From CAVUAT01 sp963739545 (GTDB taxonomy: Bacteria; Actinomycetota; Thermoleophilia; Solirubrobacterales; 70-9), in assembly GCA_963739545.1 (NCBI GenBank), contig CAVUAT010000014.1, positions 620,001 to 684,000 on the forward strand: a DNA stretch of 64,000 nucleotides, written 5' to 3'. The notes beneath the pieces are model-generated. The model made no database searches. It was not told the origin of the DNA and saw nothing but the letters and a program-made list of their open reading frames with translations. How positions within the stretch are numbered: the first letter of the stretch is position 1; each line of letters starts with the position of its first letter. Positions 53,750-61,917 of this stretch are shown here, piece by piece. The translations under genes were made by a program, and so were the position numbers.

Positions 53750-56109
53750 TCAAGCAGCACGCCGAGTTCGCGGTCGATCGCTGGGACGTGCGCGAGAGCG
53801 CGCTTCACCTCGACTTCCTGGCCCAGACGGAGTCCGTGTTCGCGCTGTCGAACGGCCACATCGGCCTGCGCGGGAACCTCGACGAAGGTGAGCCCCTGGC
53901 TCTGCCGGGCACCTACCTGAACGGTTTCTACGAGCAGCGGCCGCTGCCGTACGCCGAGAAGGGCTACGGCCAGCCCGAGGAAGGCCAGACGGTCGTCAAC
54001 GTGACCAACGGCAAGGTGATCAGGCTGCTGGTCGGCGACGAGCCCTTCGACATCCGCTACGGGAGGCTGCGGAGCCATGAGCGCATGCTCGACTTCCGCG
54101 CGGGAACGCTGCACCGCGAGGTGGAGTGGTGCTCACCGGCCGGTCAGTGGGTCAAGGTCCGCTCGACGCGCTTCGTCTCGTTCACCCAGCGCGCCGTCGC
54201 AGCGATCGCCTACGAGGTGGAGCCGGTGGGCGAGAAGACGCGCGTGGTCGTCCAGTCCGAGCTGGTCACCAACGAGCCCCAGCCCGAGATGCACGAGGAC
54301 CCGCGCGCGACGGCTGCGCTCGAGAAGCCGCTCGTCTCCGAGTGGGCCCGCGCCCGCGGGACCGGCGCCGTGCTCGTGCACCGCACCCGCAAGAGCGGCC
54401 TGCGGATGGCCGCCGGGATGATCCACTCCTTCGACGGCCCCGACAACATCGGCGCCTACGCCGAGGCCGAGCAGGACCTCGCGCGCCTCACCTTCACGGC
54501 CGAGCTGAAGCCCGGCGAGAAGCTCCGGATCGTCAAGTTCCTCTCCTACGGCTGGTCGAGCAGGCGCACGATGCCGGCCGTCCGCGACCAGGTCGCGGCG
54601 GCGATGGCCGAGGCCGTGCACACCGGCTGGGACAAGCTGCTCGCCGAGCAGCGCGCCTACCTCGACGACTTCTGGGACCACGCGGACGTCCGAATCGACG
54701 GCGACGCAGAGCTGCAGCAGGCCGTGCGCTTCGCTCTCTTCCACACCCTCCAGGCCGGCGCCCGAGCCGAGCGCCGCGCGATCCCCGCGAAGGGCCTGAC
54801 CGGCCCCGGGTACGACGGCCACGCCTTCTGGGACACCGAGTCCTTCGTGCTTCCGGTGCTGACCTACACCGCCCCGCGGGCCGCCGCCGACGCGCTGCGA
54901 TGGCGGCACTCGACCCTTCCGGCGGCGCGCGACCGCGCCAAGCAGCTCGGCCTGCAGGGCGCCGCGTTCCCTTGGCGCACGATCCACGGCGAGGAATGCT
55001 CGGGGTACTGGCCCGCCGGCACCGGCGCCTTTCACATCGCGGCGGACATCGCCGACGCGGTGATCCGCTACCAGCACGCGAGCGGCGACAAGGAGTTCGC
55101 ATCGACCATCGGGCTCGAGCTGTTGATCGAGACGGCGAGGCTGTGGCGCTCGCTCGGCCACCACGACGGCCGCGGCGAGTTCCGCATCGAGGGCGTCACA
55201 GGGCCCGACGAGTACAGCGCGATCGCCGACAACAACATCTACACGAACCTGATGGCTCAGCGGAACCTGCTCGCAGCCGCCAACGCGGCGTCCGAGTTCT
55301 CCAAGCAGGCAGAGCGCTTCGGGGTCGACACCGAGGAGGCCGCCTCGTGGCGCGACGCGGCGGACGCCATGTTCATCCCCTATGACGAGCACCGCAAGAT
55401 CCACCCGCAATCCGAGAACTACCTCGAGCACGCTCGGTGGGACTTCGACGCATACGGCCCCGAGCGCTACCCGCTGCTGCTCCACGCCCCCTACTTCGAC
55501 CTCTACCGCAAGCAGGTCGTGAAGCAGCCCGACCTTGTGCTGGCGATGTTCGTGCGCGGCGACTTCTTCAGCGACGAGGACAAGGACCGGAACTTCGACT
55601 ACTACGAGAAGATCACGGTCCGCGACTCGTCGCTGTCGGCCTGCACCCAGGCGATCATCGCCGCCGAGGTCGGCCACCTCGCCCTTGCCTACGACTACTA
55701 CGGCGAGGCCGCCCTGATGGACCTCGAGGACCGCGAGCAGAACACGCGCGACGGCGTTCACATCGCCTCGCTCGCAAGCGCCTGGCTCGGCGCCGTCGCG
55801 GGCTGGGGCGGCATGCGCGACCACGACGGCAAGCTGGCCTTCGCTCCGCGCCTGCCCGAGGCGATCACGCGCGTCGCCTTTCGCATCCTCTACGCGGGCC
55901 GCTCACTTCGGGTCGACGTGACGACCAACGAGACGAGTTACGAGCTGCTCGAGGGCGAGCCCTTCGAGATCAGCCACGACGGCGAGGCGCTGACGGTCAG
56001 CGGCGACAAGAAGCAGGTGCGGAAGACCGCCGTGATCCCGAGACGCCACCCGACGCCGGAGCAGCCCGCCGGCAGGGCGCCGCAGCGGCGCACCCCCGAA
56101 CAACGCTGA
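53746..56109 (+). CDS. GH65 family glycoside phosphorylase (trehalose/maltose/kojibiose type)
   Basis: 787 residues, standard GH65 length. N-terminal beta-sandwich, then the alpha/alpha-barrel with GHAFWDTESFVLPVL and GVTGPDEYSAIADNNIYTN, where Glu489 is the general acid. HIASLASAWLGAVAGWGGMRDHDGKLAFAPRLP ends the barrel. The enzyme splits an alpha-glucosyl disaccharide with phosphate to beta-glucose-1-phosphate plus glucose; the exact disaccharide cannot be read from sequence. The preceding mutase gene completes entry to glycolysis. The C-terminal 25 residues are Arg/Pro-rich and atypical. Confidence 0.93.
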   Translation: MIKQHAEFAVDRWDVRESALHLDFLAQTESVFALSNGHIGLRGNLDEGEPLALPGTYLNGFYEQRPLPYAEKGYGQPEEGQTVVNVTNGKVIRLLVGDEPFDIRYGRLRSHERMLDFRAGTLHREVEWCSPAGQWVKVRSTRFVSFTQRAVAAIAYEVEPVGEKTRVVVQSELVTNEPQPEMHEDPRATAALEKPLVSEWARARGTGAVLVHRTRKSGLRMAAGMIHSFDGPDNIGAYAEAEQDLARLTFTAELKPGEKLRIVKFLSYGWSSRRTMPAVRDQVAAAMAEAVHTGWDKLLAEQRAYLDDFWDHADVRIDGDAELQQAVRFALFHTLQAGARAERRAIPAKGLTGPGYDGHAFWDTESFVLPVLTYTAPRAAADALRWRHSTLPAARDRAKQLGLQGAAFPWRTIHGEECSGYWPAGTGAFHIAADIADAVIRYQHASGDKEFASTIGLELLIETARLWRSLGHHDGRGEFRIEGVTGPDEYSAIADNNIYTNLMAQRNLLAAANAASEFSKQAERFGVDTEEAASWRDAADAMFIPYDEHRKIHPQSENYLEHARWDFDAYGPERYPLLLHAPYFDLYRKQVVKQPDLVLAMFVRGDFFSDEDKDRNFDYYEKITVRDSSLSACTQAIIAAEVGHLALAYDYYGEAALMDLEDREQNTRDGVHIASLASAWLGAVAGWGGMRDHDGKLAFAPRLPEAITRVAFRILYAGRSLRVDVTTNETSYELLEGEPFEISHDGEALTVSGDKKQVRKTAVIPRRHPTPEQPAGRAPQRRTPEQR

Positions 56110-56196
56110 CCCGGTCGGGGCCACGGGCGCCGCCCCGTGACCCGGTCGGGGCCGCGGGCGCCGCCCCGGTCGGGGCCACGGGCGCCGCCCCACACC
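56110..56196. repeat. three-copy GC-rich minisatellite
   Basis: Three imperfect tandem units of CCCGGTCGGGGCCACGGGC plus GCCGCCCC (31, 25 and about 28 bp) lie between the converging GH65 and DEAD-box genes. Units differ by a C/A substitution and by loss of GTGA spacers. Each unit can form GGGGC/GCCCC pairings. No gene overlaps it. Confidence 0.85.
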
Positions 56197-56224
56197 CTTC
56201 GCGGCGCTGACGCGCCGCTCGAAG
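56197..56224. terminator. bidirectional terminator-like hairpin between GH65 and DEAD-box genes
   Basis: CTTCG and CGAAG flank an inner perfect CGGCGC-TGAC-GCGCCG stem, giving 11 pairs with a two-base bulge. It sits between two converging genes, next to the minisatellite. No U-tract. Confidence 0.65.
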
Positions 56225-56245
56225 AGAGAGGCGGCTGGTGGCCCC

Positions 56246-57883
56246 TTAGCTGCGCGCGACCTCCATGCGTATCTGCTTGCCCTTCAGCTTCGTGCCGTCG
56301 AGGAACTCGACGGCCTTCTCGGCCTGATCGGCGTCCAGCTCGACGAACGAGAAGCGGTCGAGCACGCGGATCGAGTCGATCGCGTCCGCGGGGATGACCG
56401 CTCCCTCGGTCAGGGCCCAATGCAGGTCCTCTTCCTCGATGCCGCCTGCGCTGCCGCGGTTGACGAAGAGTTTCACGGCGCCATCGGCGTCCTTGACGGC
56501 ATCCTCCACCGAGCCGGCCGACTGGGCCGACTTGGCGCGATCGCGATCGCGGCCCAGGTTGGCGTCGCGCTCGCGGGTTCGCTCGGAGTCTCGGCTGCGG
56601 TCGCGGCGGCGCGGGCGGGGGGCGTGCTCGAGGCGCTCCTCGGGCGGCTCCCATTCGCCGATCGGCGCTTTGACCGTGCGCTCGATCGTCTTCAGGTCCT
56701 CGACCTGCTTGGCAGTGGCGAACGTGATCGCCCGCCCCGTCCTGCCGACCCGGCCGGTGCGGCCGATGCGGTGGACGTAGATCTCGGGGTTGTTAGGCAG
56801 GTCGTAGTTGATGACGTGGGTGACGTGCTCGATGTCGAGCCCGCGAGCGGCGATGTCGGTAGCGACCAGCAGCGGGACCTTGTGCTCCTTGAACGAGATC
56901 ATCACCCCGTCGCGCTGGCCCTGGGAGAGGTCGCCGTGCAGCGCCTTCACCCGCAGGCCCTTGTTTGAGAGGTCGCGCTCGAGCCTTGAGCACCCGATCT
57001 TGGTGCGGCAGAAGATGATCGCCTGCTCGGGCTCCTCGGCCTTCAGGACCTCGACGACGCGCTGGAGCTTGTCCTTGGGCTCGACCATCACGTAGGCCTG
57101 TTCGACCGAGTCCACGGTCAGCTTCTTCGGCGTCACCCGGATCGTGGTCGGGTCGTACATGTACGTCTCAGCGAGCCTCGCGATCGGGGCGGGCATGGTC
57201 GCCGAGAAGAGCGCCGTCTGGCGCCCGCTCGGGCACATTCGAAGGATCTTCTCGACGTCCTCGATGAAGCCGAGGTCGAGCATCTCGTCGGCCTCGTCCA
57301 ACACGACGTAGCGAGATGAGGTCAGGACCAGCGACTGGCGGTTGATCAGGTCCATCATCCGGCCGACCGTGGCGACGACGACCTGGGCTCCGTGGCGCAG
57401 GCGTGCCTGCTGCTCGCGGATCGGTGCGCCGCCGAAGACGGCGACGATCTCGACGCCGTCGAGGTGCTCGGCGTACGCGCGCATCGCCTGTGTCACCTGG
57501 ATGCAGAGCTCGCGCGTCGGGGTGAGCACGAACGCCTGCGTCTCCTCGTTCGCCGGGTCGATGTAGTCGAGCATCGGCAGGCCGAACGCGGCCGTCTTGC
57601 CGCTGCCGGTCTGCGCTTGGCCGATGACGTCGTGGCCGCCGAGCAGCTCGGGAATCGCCCGCGCCTGGATCGGCGTCGGCTCGGCGTAGCCGAGCTCGTC
57701 AAGCGTGGTGAGCAGGCCCTCTGAGAGGCCGAGCTCCTTGAAGCTCTTGGGGTGGTCCCCCTCCTCGGCGACGACGACCCCGTCCTCGCCCCCCTCGTGC
57801 TGCTCGATCTCCTCGACCGCTGGGTTCAGCACCGCGTCCTCGGTCAACTCCTGCAAGTTCTCAGCTCCGTTCTCGTCGGGCAT
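56246..57883 (-). CDS. deaD: DEAD-box ATP-dependent RNA helicase with DbpA-type RNA-binding domain
   Basis: 545 residues. Q motif FKELGLSEGLLTTLDELGYAEPTPIQ, then AQTGSGKT (I), PTRELC (Ia), DEAD (II), SAT (III), ARGLDIEHV (V) and HRIGRTGR (VI). An Arg/Asp-rich linker (about 420-460) is followed by a C-terminal RRM-like DbpA domain: VKLFVNRGSAGGIEEEDLHWAL...IRVLDRFSFVELDADQAEKAVEFLDGTKLKGKQIRMEVA. Role: rRNA/mRNA remodelling and cold adaptation. An acidic N-terminal 45 residues is extra. Confidence 0.95.
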   Translation of the reverse strand: MPDENGAENLQELTEDAVLNPAVEEIEQHEGGEDGVVVAEEGDHPKSFKELGLSEGLLTTLDELGYAEPTPIQARAIPELLGGHDVIGQAQTGSGKTAAFGLPMLDYIDPANEETQAFVLTPTRELCIQVTQAMRAYAEHLDGVEIVAVFGGAPIREQQARLRHGAQVVVATVGRMMDLINRQSLVLTSSRYVVLDEADEMLDLGFIEDVEKILRMCPSGRQTALFSATMPAPIARLAETYMYDPTTIRVTPKKLTVDSVEQAYVMVEPKDKLQRVVEVLKAEEPEQAIIFCRTKIGCSRLERDLSNKGLRVKALHGDLSQGQRDGVMISFKEHKVPLLVATDIAARGLDIEHVTHVINYDLPNNPEIYVHRIGRTGRVGRTGRAITFATAKQVEDLKTIERTVKAPIGEWEPPEERLEHAPRPRRRDRSRDSERTRERDANLGRDRDRAKSAQSAGSVEDAVKDADGAVKLFVNRGSAGGIEEEDLHWALTEGAVIPADAIDSIRVLDRFSFVELDADQAEKAVEFLDGTKLKGKQIRMEVARS

Positions 57884-57908
57884 CTCTGGCCTTACAGGCT
57901 AGGGGGCG

Positions 57909-58859
57909 TTAGGACGCTGGGTCCAGCAGGAGCTTTCCGGTGCTCCGGCGCTCCCCGAGGTCGGAGTGCGCGCGGCCGGCGTCGGCGAGCGGATAGACCC
58001 CGCCGATCACGACCTCGAGCTCCCCTGCGGCGACGGCTCCGAGCAGCTCGGCGATCATCGAGCCGATCAGCTCGCGCTTCTTGACGATGAACGGCATCAG
58101 CCAGAAGCCGAGCACGGACTTCGAAGTCTGCAGGAGGTAGTTGGTCGCCACCTCGTTGGGATGGCGGCCGGCGTTGCCGAAGACCACCATGCGCCCGAGC
58201 GAGCCCATCGCGCCGAGCTCGTCCTCGAAGCCGGTGCCGCTCATGTGCAGCACGACGTCGACCTTCTCGCCTCCGTTGGCGTCGAGGATCGCCTGCTTCA
58301 GGTCATCCGCCCTCGAGTCGGCGGTGGCGTCAGCGCCGAGCCGCTCGACCAGCTCGCGCTTGTCATCGCTCGACGCGAGCCCGATGACCTTCGCGCCCGC
58401 GCGCTTGGCTAGCTGCACCGCGAGGCTCCCGGTTCCGCCCGCCGCTGCCTCGACCAGGACCGTCTCCCCCTTCTCGACGTGTGCGATGCCGTGGAGCAAT
58501 GCGTGCGCGGTCAGCCCCTGGAGCAGCAGCCCGGCCGCCTGGTCGTCGGAGACCTCGTCGGGCACCGGCACGAGCAGCTGCTCGGGCACCGCGACCTTCT
58601 GGGCGTAGCCCCCGCCCCCGCCGAGAATCGCGGCCACGCGCGTGCCGTCGGGGGTCTTGCCGCTGGCCTCCGCGCCGGGGATCAGAGGGAGGGTCTGCTC
58701 GGCGAGGTAGTCGTTTCGGATCGCGTGGGTGTCGGCGAAGTTGATCCCCGACCGCGCGACCTCGACCAGCACCTCGCCGTCGCCGGGCACCGGATCGGGC
58801 ACCTCGACCACCTTCAGGTTCTCGGGGCCGCCGAACTCCTCGATCTGAATAGCCTGCAC
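57909..58859 (-). CDS. NADPH:quinone oxidoreductase-like MDR protein
   Basis: 316 residues of the zinc-free medium-chain reductase family. QAIQIEEFGGPENLKVVEVPDPVPGDGEVLVEVARSGINFADTHAIRN is the N-terminal barrel, VEAAAGGTGSLAVQLAKRAGAKVIGLASSDDKRELVERLGAD the NADPH Rossmann segment, and YPLADAGRAHSDLGERRSTGKLLLDP the usual end. Zinc ligands are absent, as expected. GTG at 58859 fits the family start; the frame is open upstream, but that part is repeat copy G. No Shine-Dalgarno is obvious. Confidence 0.9.
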   Translation of the reverse strand: MQAIQIEEFGGPENLKVVEVPDPVPGDGEVLVEVARSGINFADTHAIRNDYLAEQTLPLIPGAEASGKTPDGTRVAAILGGGGGYAQKVAVPEQLLVPVPDEVSDDQAAGLLLQGLTAHALLHGIAHVEKGETVLVEAAAGGTGSLAVQLAKRAGAKVIGLASSDDKRELVERLGADATADSRADDLKQAILDANGGEKVDVVLHMSGTGFEDELGAMGSLGRMVVFGNAGRHPNEVATNYLLQTSKSVLGFWLMPFIVKKRELIGSMIAELLGAVAAGELEVVIGGVYPLADAGRAHSDLGERRSTGKLLLDPAS

Positions 58860-58875
58860 GGCTTGAAAACATATA

Positions 58876-58915
58876 CCCGTCACCTCCCCGGGCTGCGCCC
58901 TCCGGGGGTGCGGGG
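58876..58915 (-). repeat. GAA-hairpin palindromic element, copy G (5' of the quinone oxidoreductase)
   Basis: On the minus strand the outer stem CCCGCACC pairs with GGTG-A-CGGG (one bulged A). The inner stem is GGGC-GCA-GCCC, with GCA instead of GAA in the loop. It lies just upstream of the oxidoreductase start, in the divergent region with the PfkB gene, in the same orientation as the oxidoreductase gene. It is the most diverged copy. Confidence 0.7.
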
Positions 58916-58954
58916 TGATCAGACCAAAGCTGTGGGCTCCTTGGGAGGTCCTTC

Positions 58955-59872
58955 TTGTCACTGACCGTTGTCGGCTCGATCGCGTTCGATTCCGTGCGTA
59001 CGCCTTTCGGGGAGCGGGAGCGCATGCTCGGTGGCTCTGCGACTCACTTTGCGCTCTCGGCGAGCTTCTTCACCGAGGTGCGGATGGTGGGGCCAGTGGG
59101 GGACGACTTCGGGGCCGAGCAGTTCGAGGTCCTCGAGTCGCGGGGCGTCATCACCGACGACATCGAGCGCGTCGAGGGCGGCAAGACCTTCTTCTGGCGT
59201 GGCCACTACGAATACGACATGAACCTCGCGCACACCGACGAGACGCAGCTGAACGTGTTCGCGGAGTTCGATCCGAAGCTCTCGGCCGAGTCGCGCGCGT
59301 CGGACATGCTGATGCTCGGCAACATCCAGCCCGACCTGCAGCGCAGGGTCCGGGCCGAGTGCGAGGGCGCCGAGTTCGCCGCGCTCGACTCGATGAACCT
59401 CTGGATCGACACCGAGCGGGAGTCGCTGCTCGCCGCCATCGCCGAGACCGACTGCGTGCTGCTGAACGACGCCGAGATTCGCATGCTGACCGGCGAGCCC
59501 AACCTCGCGCGGGCGGCGCCCGCGCTGATGGCGATGGGACCGAAGGTCGTCGTCGCCAAGCGCGGCGAGTACGGCGCGGCGATGTTCACCGCGGAGCAGA
59601 CCCTCGCCATCCCCGGCTTCCTGCTCGAGGACGTTCGCGACCCCACCGGGGCCGGCGACAGCTTCGCCGGCGGGTTCCTGGGCTACCTCGACGGCCAGAG
59701 CGCCGCGGGACTATCGCCCCTCGACTCCGGGACGCTGCGCAAGGCGATGGCATACGGCACCGTGCTCGCGTCGTTCAACGTCGAGGACTTCGGCACCGAC
59801 CGGGTGGCCTCGCTCGGCGAGGATGAGATCGCCGAGCGCCTCGACGAGTTCAAGCGGATCACGAGCTTCTAG
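58955..59872 (+). CDS. PfkB-family carbohydrate/nucleoside kinase
   Basis: 305 residues. GGSATHFALSASFFTEVRMVGPVGDDFG is the PfkB N-terminal substrate motif and DPTGAGDSFAGGFLGYLD carries the catalytic Asp and anion hole. NIQPDLQRRV and LLNDAEIRMLTGEPNL are typical of the ribokinase/adenosine kinase branch. Substrate unknown. TTG at 58955 follows GGGAGGT. The short domain lid (FFWRGHYEYDMNLAHTDETQLNVF) is aromatic-rich. Confidence 0.9.
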   Translation: MSLTVVGSIAFDSVRTPFGERERMLGGSATHFALSASFFTEVRMVGPVGDDFGAEQFEVLESRGVITDDIERVEGGKTFFWRGHYEYDMNLAHTDETQLNVFAEFDPKLSAESRASDMLMLGNIQPDLQRRVRAECEGAEFAALDSMNLWIDTERESLLAAIAETDCVLLNDAEIRMLTGEPNLARAAPALMAMGPKVVVAKRGEYGAAMFTAEQTLAIPGFLLEDVRDPTGAGDSFAGGFLGYLDGQSAAGLSPLDSGTLRKAMAYGTVLASFNVEDFGTDRVASLGEDEIAERLDEFKRITSF

Positions 59873-59888
59873 CCGCCCGCAGGGCGGC
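59872..59888. terminator. bidirectional terminator-like hairpin
   Basis: GCCGCCC-GCA-GGGCGGC, a perfect 7-bp stem that starts on the last base of the PfkB stop codon and ends 4 bp before the stop of the converging ABC permease. Confidence 0.6.
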
Positions 59889-59892
59889 CCGG

Positions 59893-60762
59893 TCAGCCGC
59901 GGCGGTAGAGCTTGCTCGTGAGCGGTGCGAAGACCGCTGTGAGCGCGGCCGCCACGGCGAGCACGATCAGGATGTCGCTCCCGGCCGCGTCGCCCTCCAT
60001 CAGCCCCCGCGAGGCGTCCGCGAGGATCGAGATCGGGTTGACTTCGACGAACGCCTCGAGGCCCGCCGGCAGCGTGTCGGGTTCGACGAAGACGTTGGAG
60101 AGGAACGTGATCGGGAAGATCCCCATGAACCCGGCGTTCATCACCGCGTTCGGTGAGCGGAGCAGCAGCCCGAGAGTGGTGAAGACCCACGAGAGACCGA
60201 AGGCGAAGACGACCACGAGCGCGAGCGCCGCGACCGCGCCTTCTGGCCCAGCGGGCGGGCGATAGCCCAGGATCACTCCGAGGACGATGATCACCGTGCC
60301 GGCGAGGACGTAGCGGACGCTGTCGCCAAGCAGCGACCCGACGAGGGGGGCGGGCCGCCAGATCGGCAGCGAGCGAAAGCGATCGACGACGCCCTTCGTC
60401 AGGTCCGTGTTCAGTGAGACGCCCGAGTAGACGGTCGTGAACAACACGGACATCACGAGGATCCCGGGAAGGATGTAGTCGAGGTAGTCGCTCGTGGATC
60501 CTGCGACCGCCCCGCCGAACAGGTAGGTGAACAGGAGCAGGAACATGACCGGCGTGATCGTCACGTCGAGCAGCTGCTCGGGGACGTGCCTGACCTTCAG
60601 CATCCCGCGCCATGCGAACGTGATCGCAGACGAGACGGCGCTCGCCCTCGGGGGCCGCTCGACCGACGAGATCGCCTTGCGGACGGCGGCATCGTCGGCG
60701 CCGGGTCCGTCAGGGGAGGTGGGGGCGGTGGTGGTCGTCTGGACGGTCTGCTCGGAGCTCAT
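59893..60762 (-). CDS. ABC-2 type exporter permease (DrrB-like)
   Basis: 289 residues with six membrane helices. PVMFLLLFTYLFGGAVAGSTSDYLDYILPGILVMSVLFTTVYSGVSLNTDLTKGVVDRFRSLPIWRPAPLVGSL is the ABC-2 core, including the coupling helix LTKGVVDRFRSLP. It pairs with the ATPase upstream as a half-transporter for drugs or lipids. ATG at 60762 overlaps the TGA of the mini-ORF cassette and follows AGGAGG by seven bases. A 45-residue cytoplasmic tail precedes the first helix. Confidence 0.92.
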   Translation of the reverse strand: MSSEQTVQTTTTAPTSPDGPGADDAAVRKAISSVERPPRASAVSSAITFAWRGMLKVRHVPEQLLDVTITPVMFLLLFTYLFGGAVAGSTSDYLDYILPGILVMSVLFTTVYSGVSLNTDLTKGVVDRFRSLPIWRPAPLVGSLLGDSVRYVLAGTVIIVLGVILGYRPPAGPEGAVAALALVVVFAFGLSWVFTTLGLLLRSPNAVMNAGFMGIFPITFLSNVFVEPDTLPAGLEAFVEVNPISILADASRGLMEGDAAGSDILIVLAVAAALTAVFAPLTSKLYRRG

Positions 60763-60818
60763 CGAGTTACCTCCTCGCGGGACCGGCCGCAGTTGATGAG
60801 GACCCGGTGGGGTCTCAC
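60759..60818 (-). CDS. 20-codon coupling mini-ORF cassette, copy 3 (ABC ATPase-permease junction)
   Basis: GTG overlaps the ATPase stop (GTGA) and TGA overlaps the permease start (ATGA), the same architecture as at nuoD-nuoE. The peptide is MRPHRVLINCGRSREEVTR, identical to copy 1 at Met-Arg-Pro-His-Arg-Val-Leu-Ile, Cys-Gly, Ser, Glu-Val and the final Arg. Synonymous changes occur at codons 2, 11 and 17. AGGAGG near the end serves the permease. AAGGAGG lies ten bases before the GTG, so the mini-ORF itself has a ribosome site. Confidence 0.78.
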   Translation of the reverse strand: MRPHRVLINCGRSREEVTR

Positions 60819-61804
60819 GCTGGCTGGCCCTCCTTCTCGGTCGTTTGCTCGTCGGCGGCCTCTTCGGCGGGGTGCCCGGTGAGCGCGAGGAAGACCTCGT
60901 CGAGGCTGGGCTGGCCGAGCGAGAAGTCAGCGATGCCGACTCCGGCGCGAGTCAGCTCAGCGACGGCCTCGGCGCCGCGGTCTGCGTCGGCGCACTGGAC
61001 CGAGAGCGCGGAGGGATCGGGCTCGAGGGTGACGTTCCCGAGCTCGCTCGCCAGCACCCGCTCGGCCTCGGGGCGCTGCTCGGGGTCGAGAAGGCGCACG
61101 TGCAGGGCGCCGGAGCCGACCGAGGCCTTGAGCTGCCCCGGAGTCCCCTCAGCGATCACCTTGCCGTGGTCGATCACGGCGATGCCCTCGCAGAGCTGGT
61201 CGGCCTCCTCGAGGTACTGGGTGCAGAGCAGGATGGTGGTCCCGGCCTCAGAGAGGCTGCGGATGATGTCCCAGACCTGGATGCGCGAGCGCGGGTCGAG
61301 CCCGGTCGTCGGCTCGTCGAGGAACATCAACTCGGGGGTTACGACGATGCTGGCGGCGATGTCGAGCCTGCGCCGCATGCCGCCGGAGAAGTTCTTGACG
61401 AGCCGGCCAGCGGCATCGGAGAGCCCGAACGCCTCGAGCAGCTCGGTCGCGCGGTCGCCCGCCGCCGCGCGCTTGAGGCCCAGCAGGCGGCCGATAAGGA
61501 CCAGGTTCTCGCGCCCGGTCAGGTCCTCGTCGACGGACGCGAGCTGCCCCGTCAGGCTGACGAGGCCGCGTACGGCGTCCGCGTCCGAGACGATGTCGTG
61601 GCCGAGCACGCGGGCGCTGCCGGCGTCGGGGCGAAGCAGCGTCGCCAGCATGCGGATAGTCGTCGTCTTGCCCGCGCCGTTGGGCCCGAGGACGCCGTAC
61701 ACAGAGCCGCGGCGCACGGAGAGATCGACGCCGTCGACGGCGCGGGTGTCGCCGAACGCCTTGACCAGACCCTGTGCTTCGACTGCGAGAGATTCCTGCG
61801 ACAA
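60815..61804 (-). CDS. ABC exporter ATP-binding protein (DrrA/daunorubicin-resistance family)
   Basis: 329 residues. GPNGAGKTTTIRML (Walker A), NLVLIGRLLGLKRAAAGDRATELL (helical domain), NFSGGMRRRLDIAASIV (signature), LMFLDEPTTGLDP (Walker B) and the switch His region TTILLCTQYLEEADQL. The C-terminal 100 residues form the DrrA-type extra domain (IAVIDHGKVIAEGTPGQLKASVGSGALHVRLLDPEQRPEA). TTG at 61804 is set by GAGGAG five bases upstream. Its own promoter probably lies in the AT-rich patch at 61840-61890. Confidence 0.92.
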   Translation of the reverse strand: MSQESLAVEAQGLVKAFGDTRAVDGVDLSVRRGSVYGVLGPNGAGKTTTIRMLATLLRPDAGSARVLGHDIVSDADAVRGLVSLTGQLASVDEDLTGRENLVLIGRLLGLKRAAAGDRATELLEAFGLSDAAGRLVKNFSGGMRRRLDIAASIVVTPELMFLDEPTTGLDPRSRIQVWDIIRSLSEAGTTILLCTQYLEEADQLCEGIAVIDHGKVIAEGTPGQLKASVGSGALHVRLLDPEQRPEAERVLASELGNVTLEPDPSALSVQCADADRGAEAVAELTRAGVGIADFSLGQPSLDEVFLALTGHPAEEAADEQTTEKEGQPA

Positions 61805-61842
61805 CGTTGCTCCTCGGGCTCGCGTGCTGACTCTCTGCCCAA

Positions 61843-61885
61843 CTTAGCAAAGATCCTAAAATACAACTTGCTGATTGTGTATCAG
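61843..61885 (-). promoter_or_regulatory. AT-rich promoter/operator region of the ABC exporter
   Basis: This patch is strikingly AT-rich for the window. It contains a perfect CTGAT-N5-ATCAG inverted repeat (61871-61885) and two direct copies of CAACTT (61843-61848 and 61864-61869, plus-strand sense). On the exporter strand TAGGAT is a possible -10. MarR- or TetR-type control would be usual for such exporters, but no regulator gene is adjacent. Confidence 0.45.
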
Positions 61886-61917
61886 AACCAGCCGTCCCTT
61901 GGACCACGCCGGGTTGA

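Noticed and set aside
58915..58975. A frame upstream of the PfkB gene beginning MIRPKLWAPWEVLLVT, with GGGAGGT, looked like another coupling cassette.
   Set aside because: The frame has no stop near the PfkB start, there is no upstream gene to couple to on that strand, and only short motifs match. Chance similarity around a good Shine-Dalgarno is enough.
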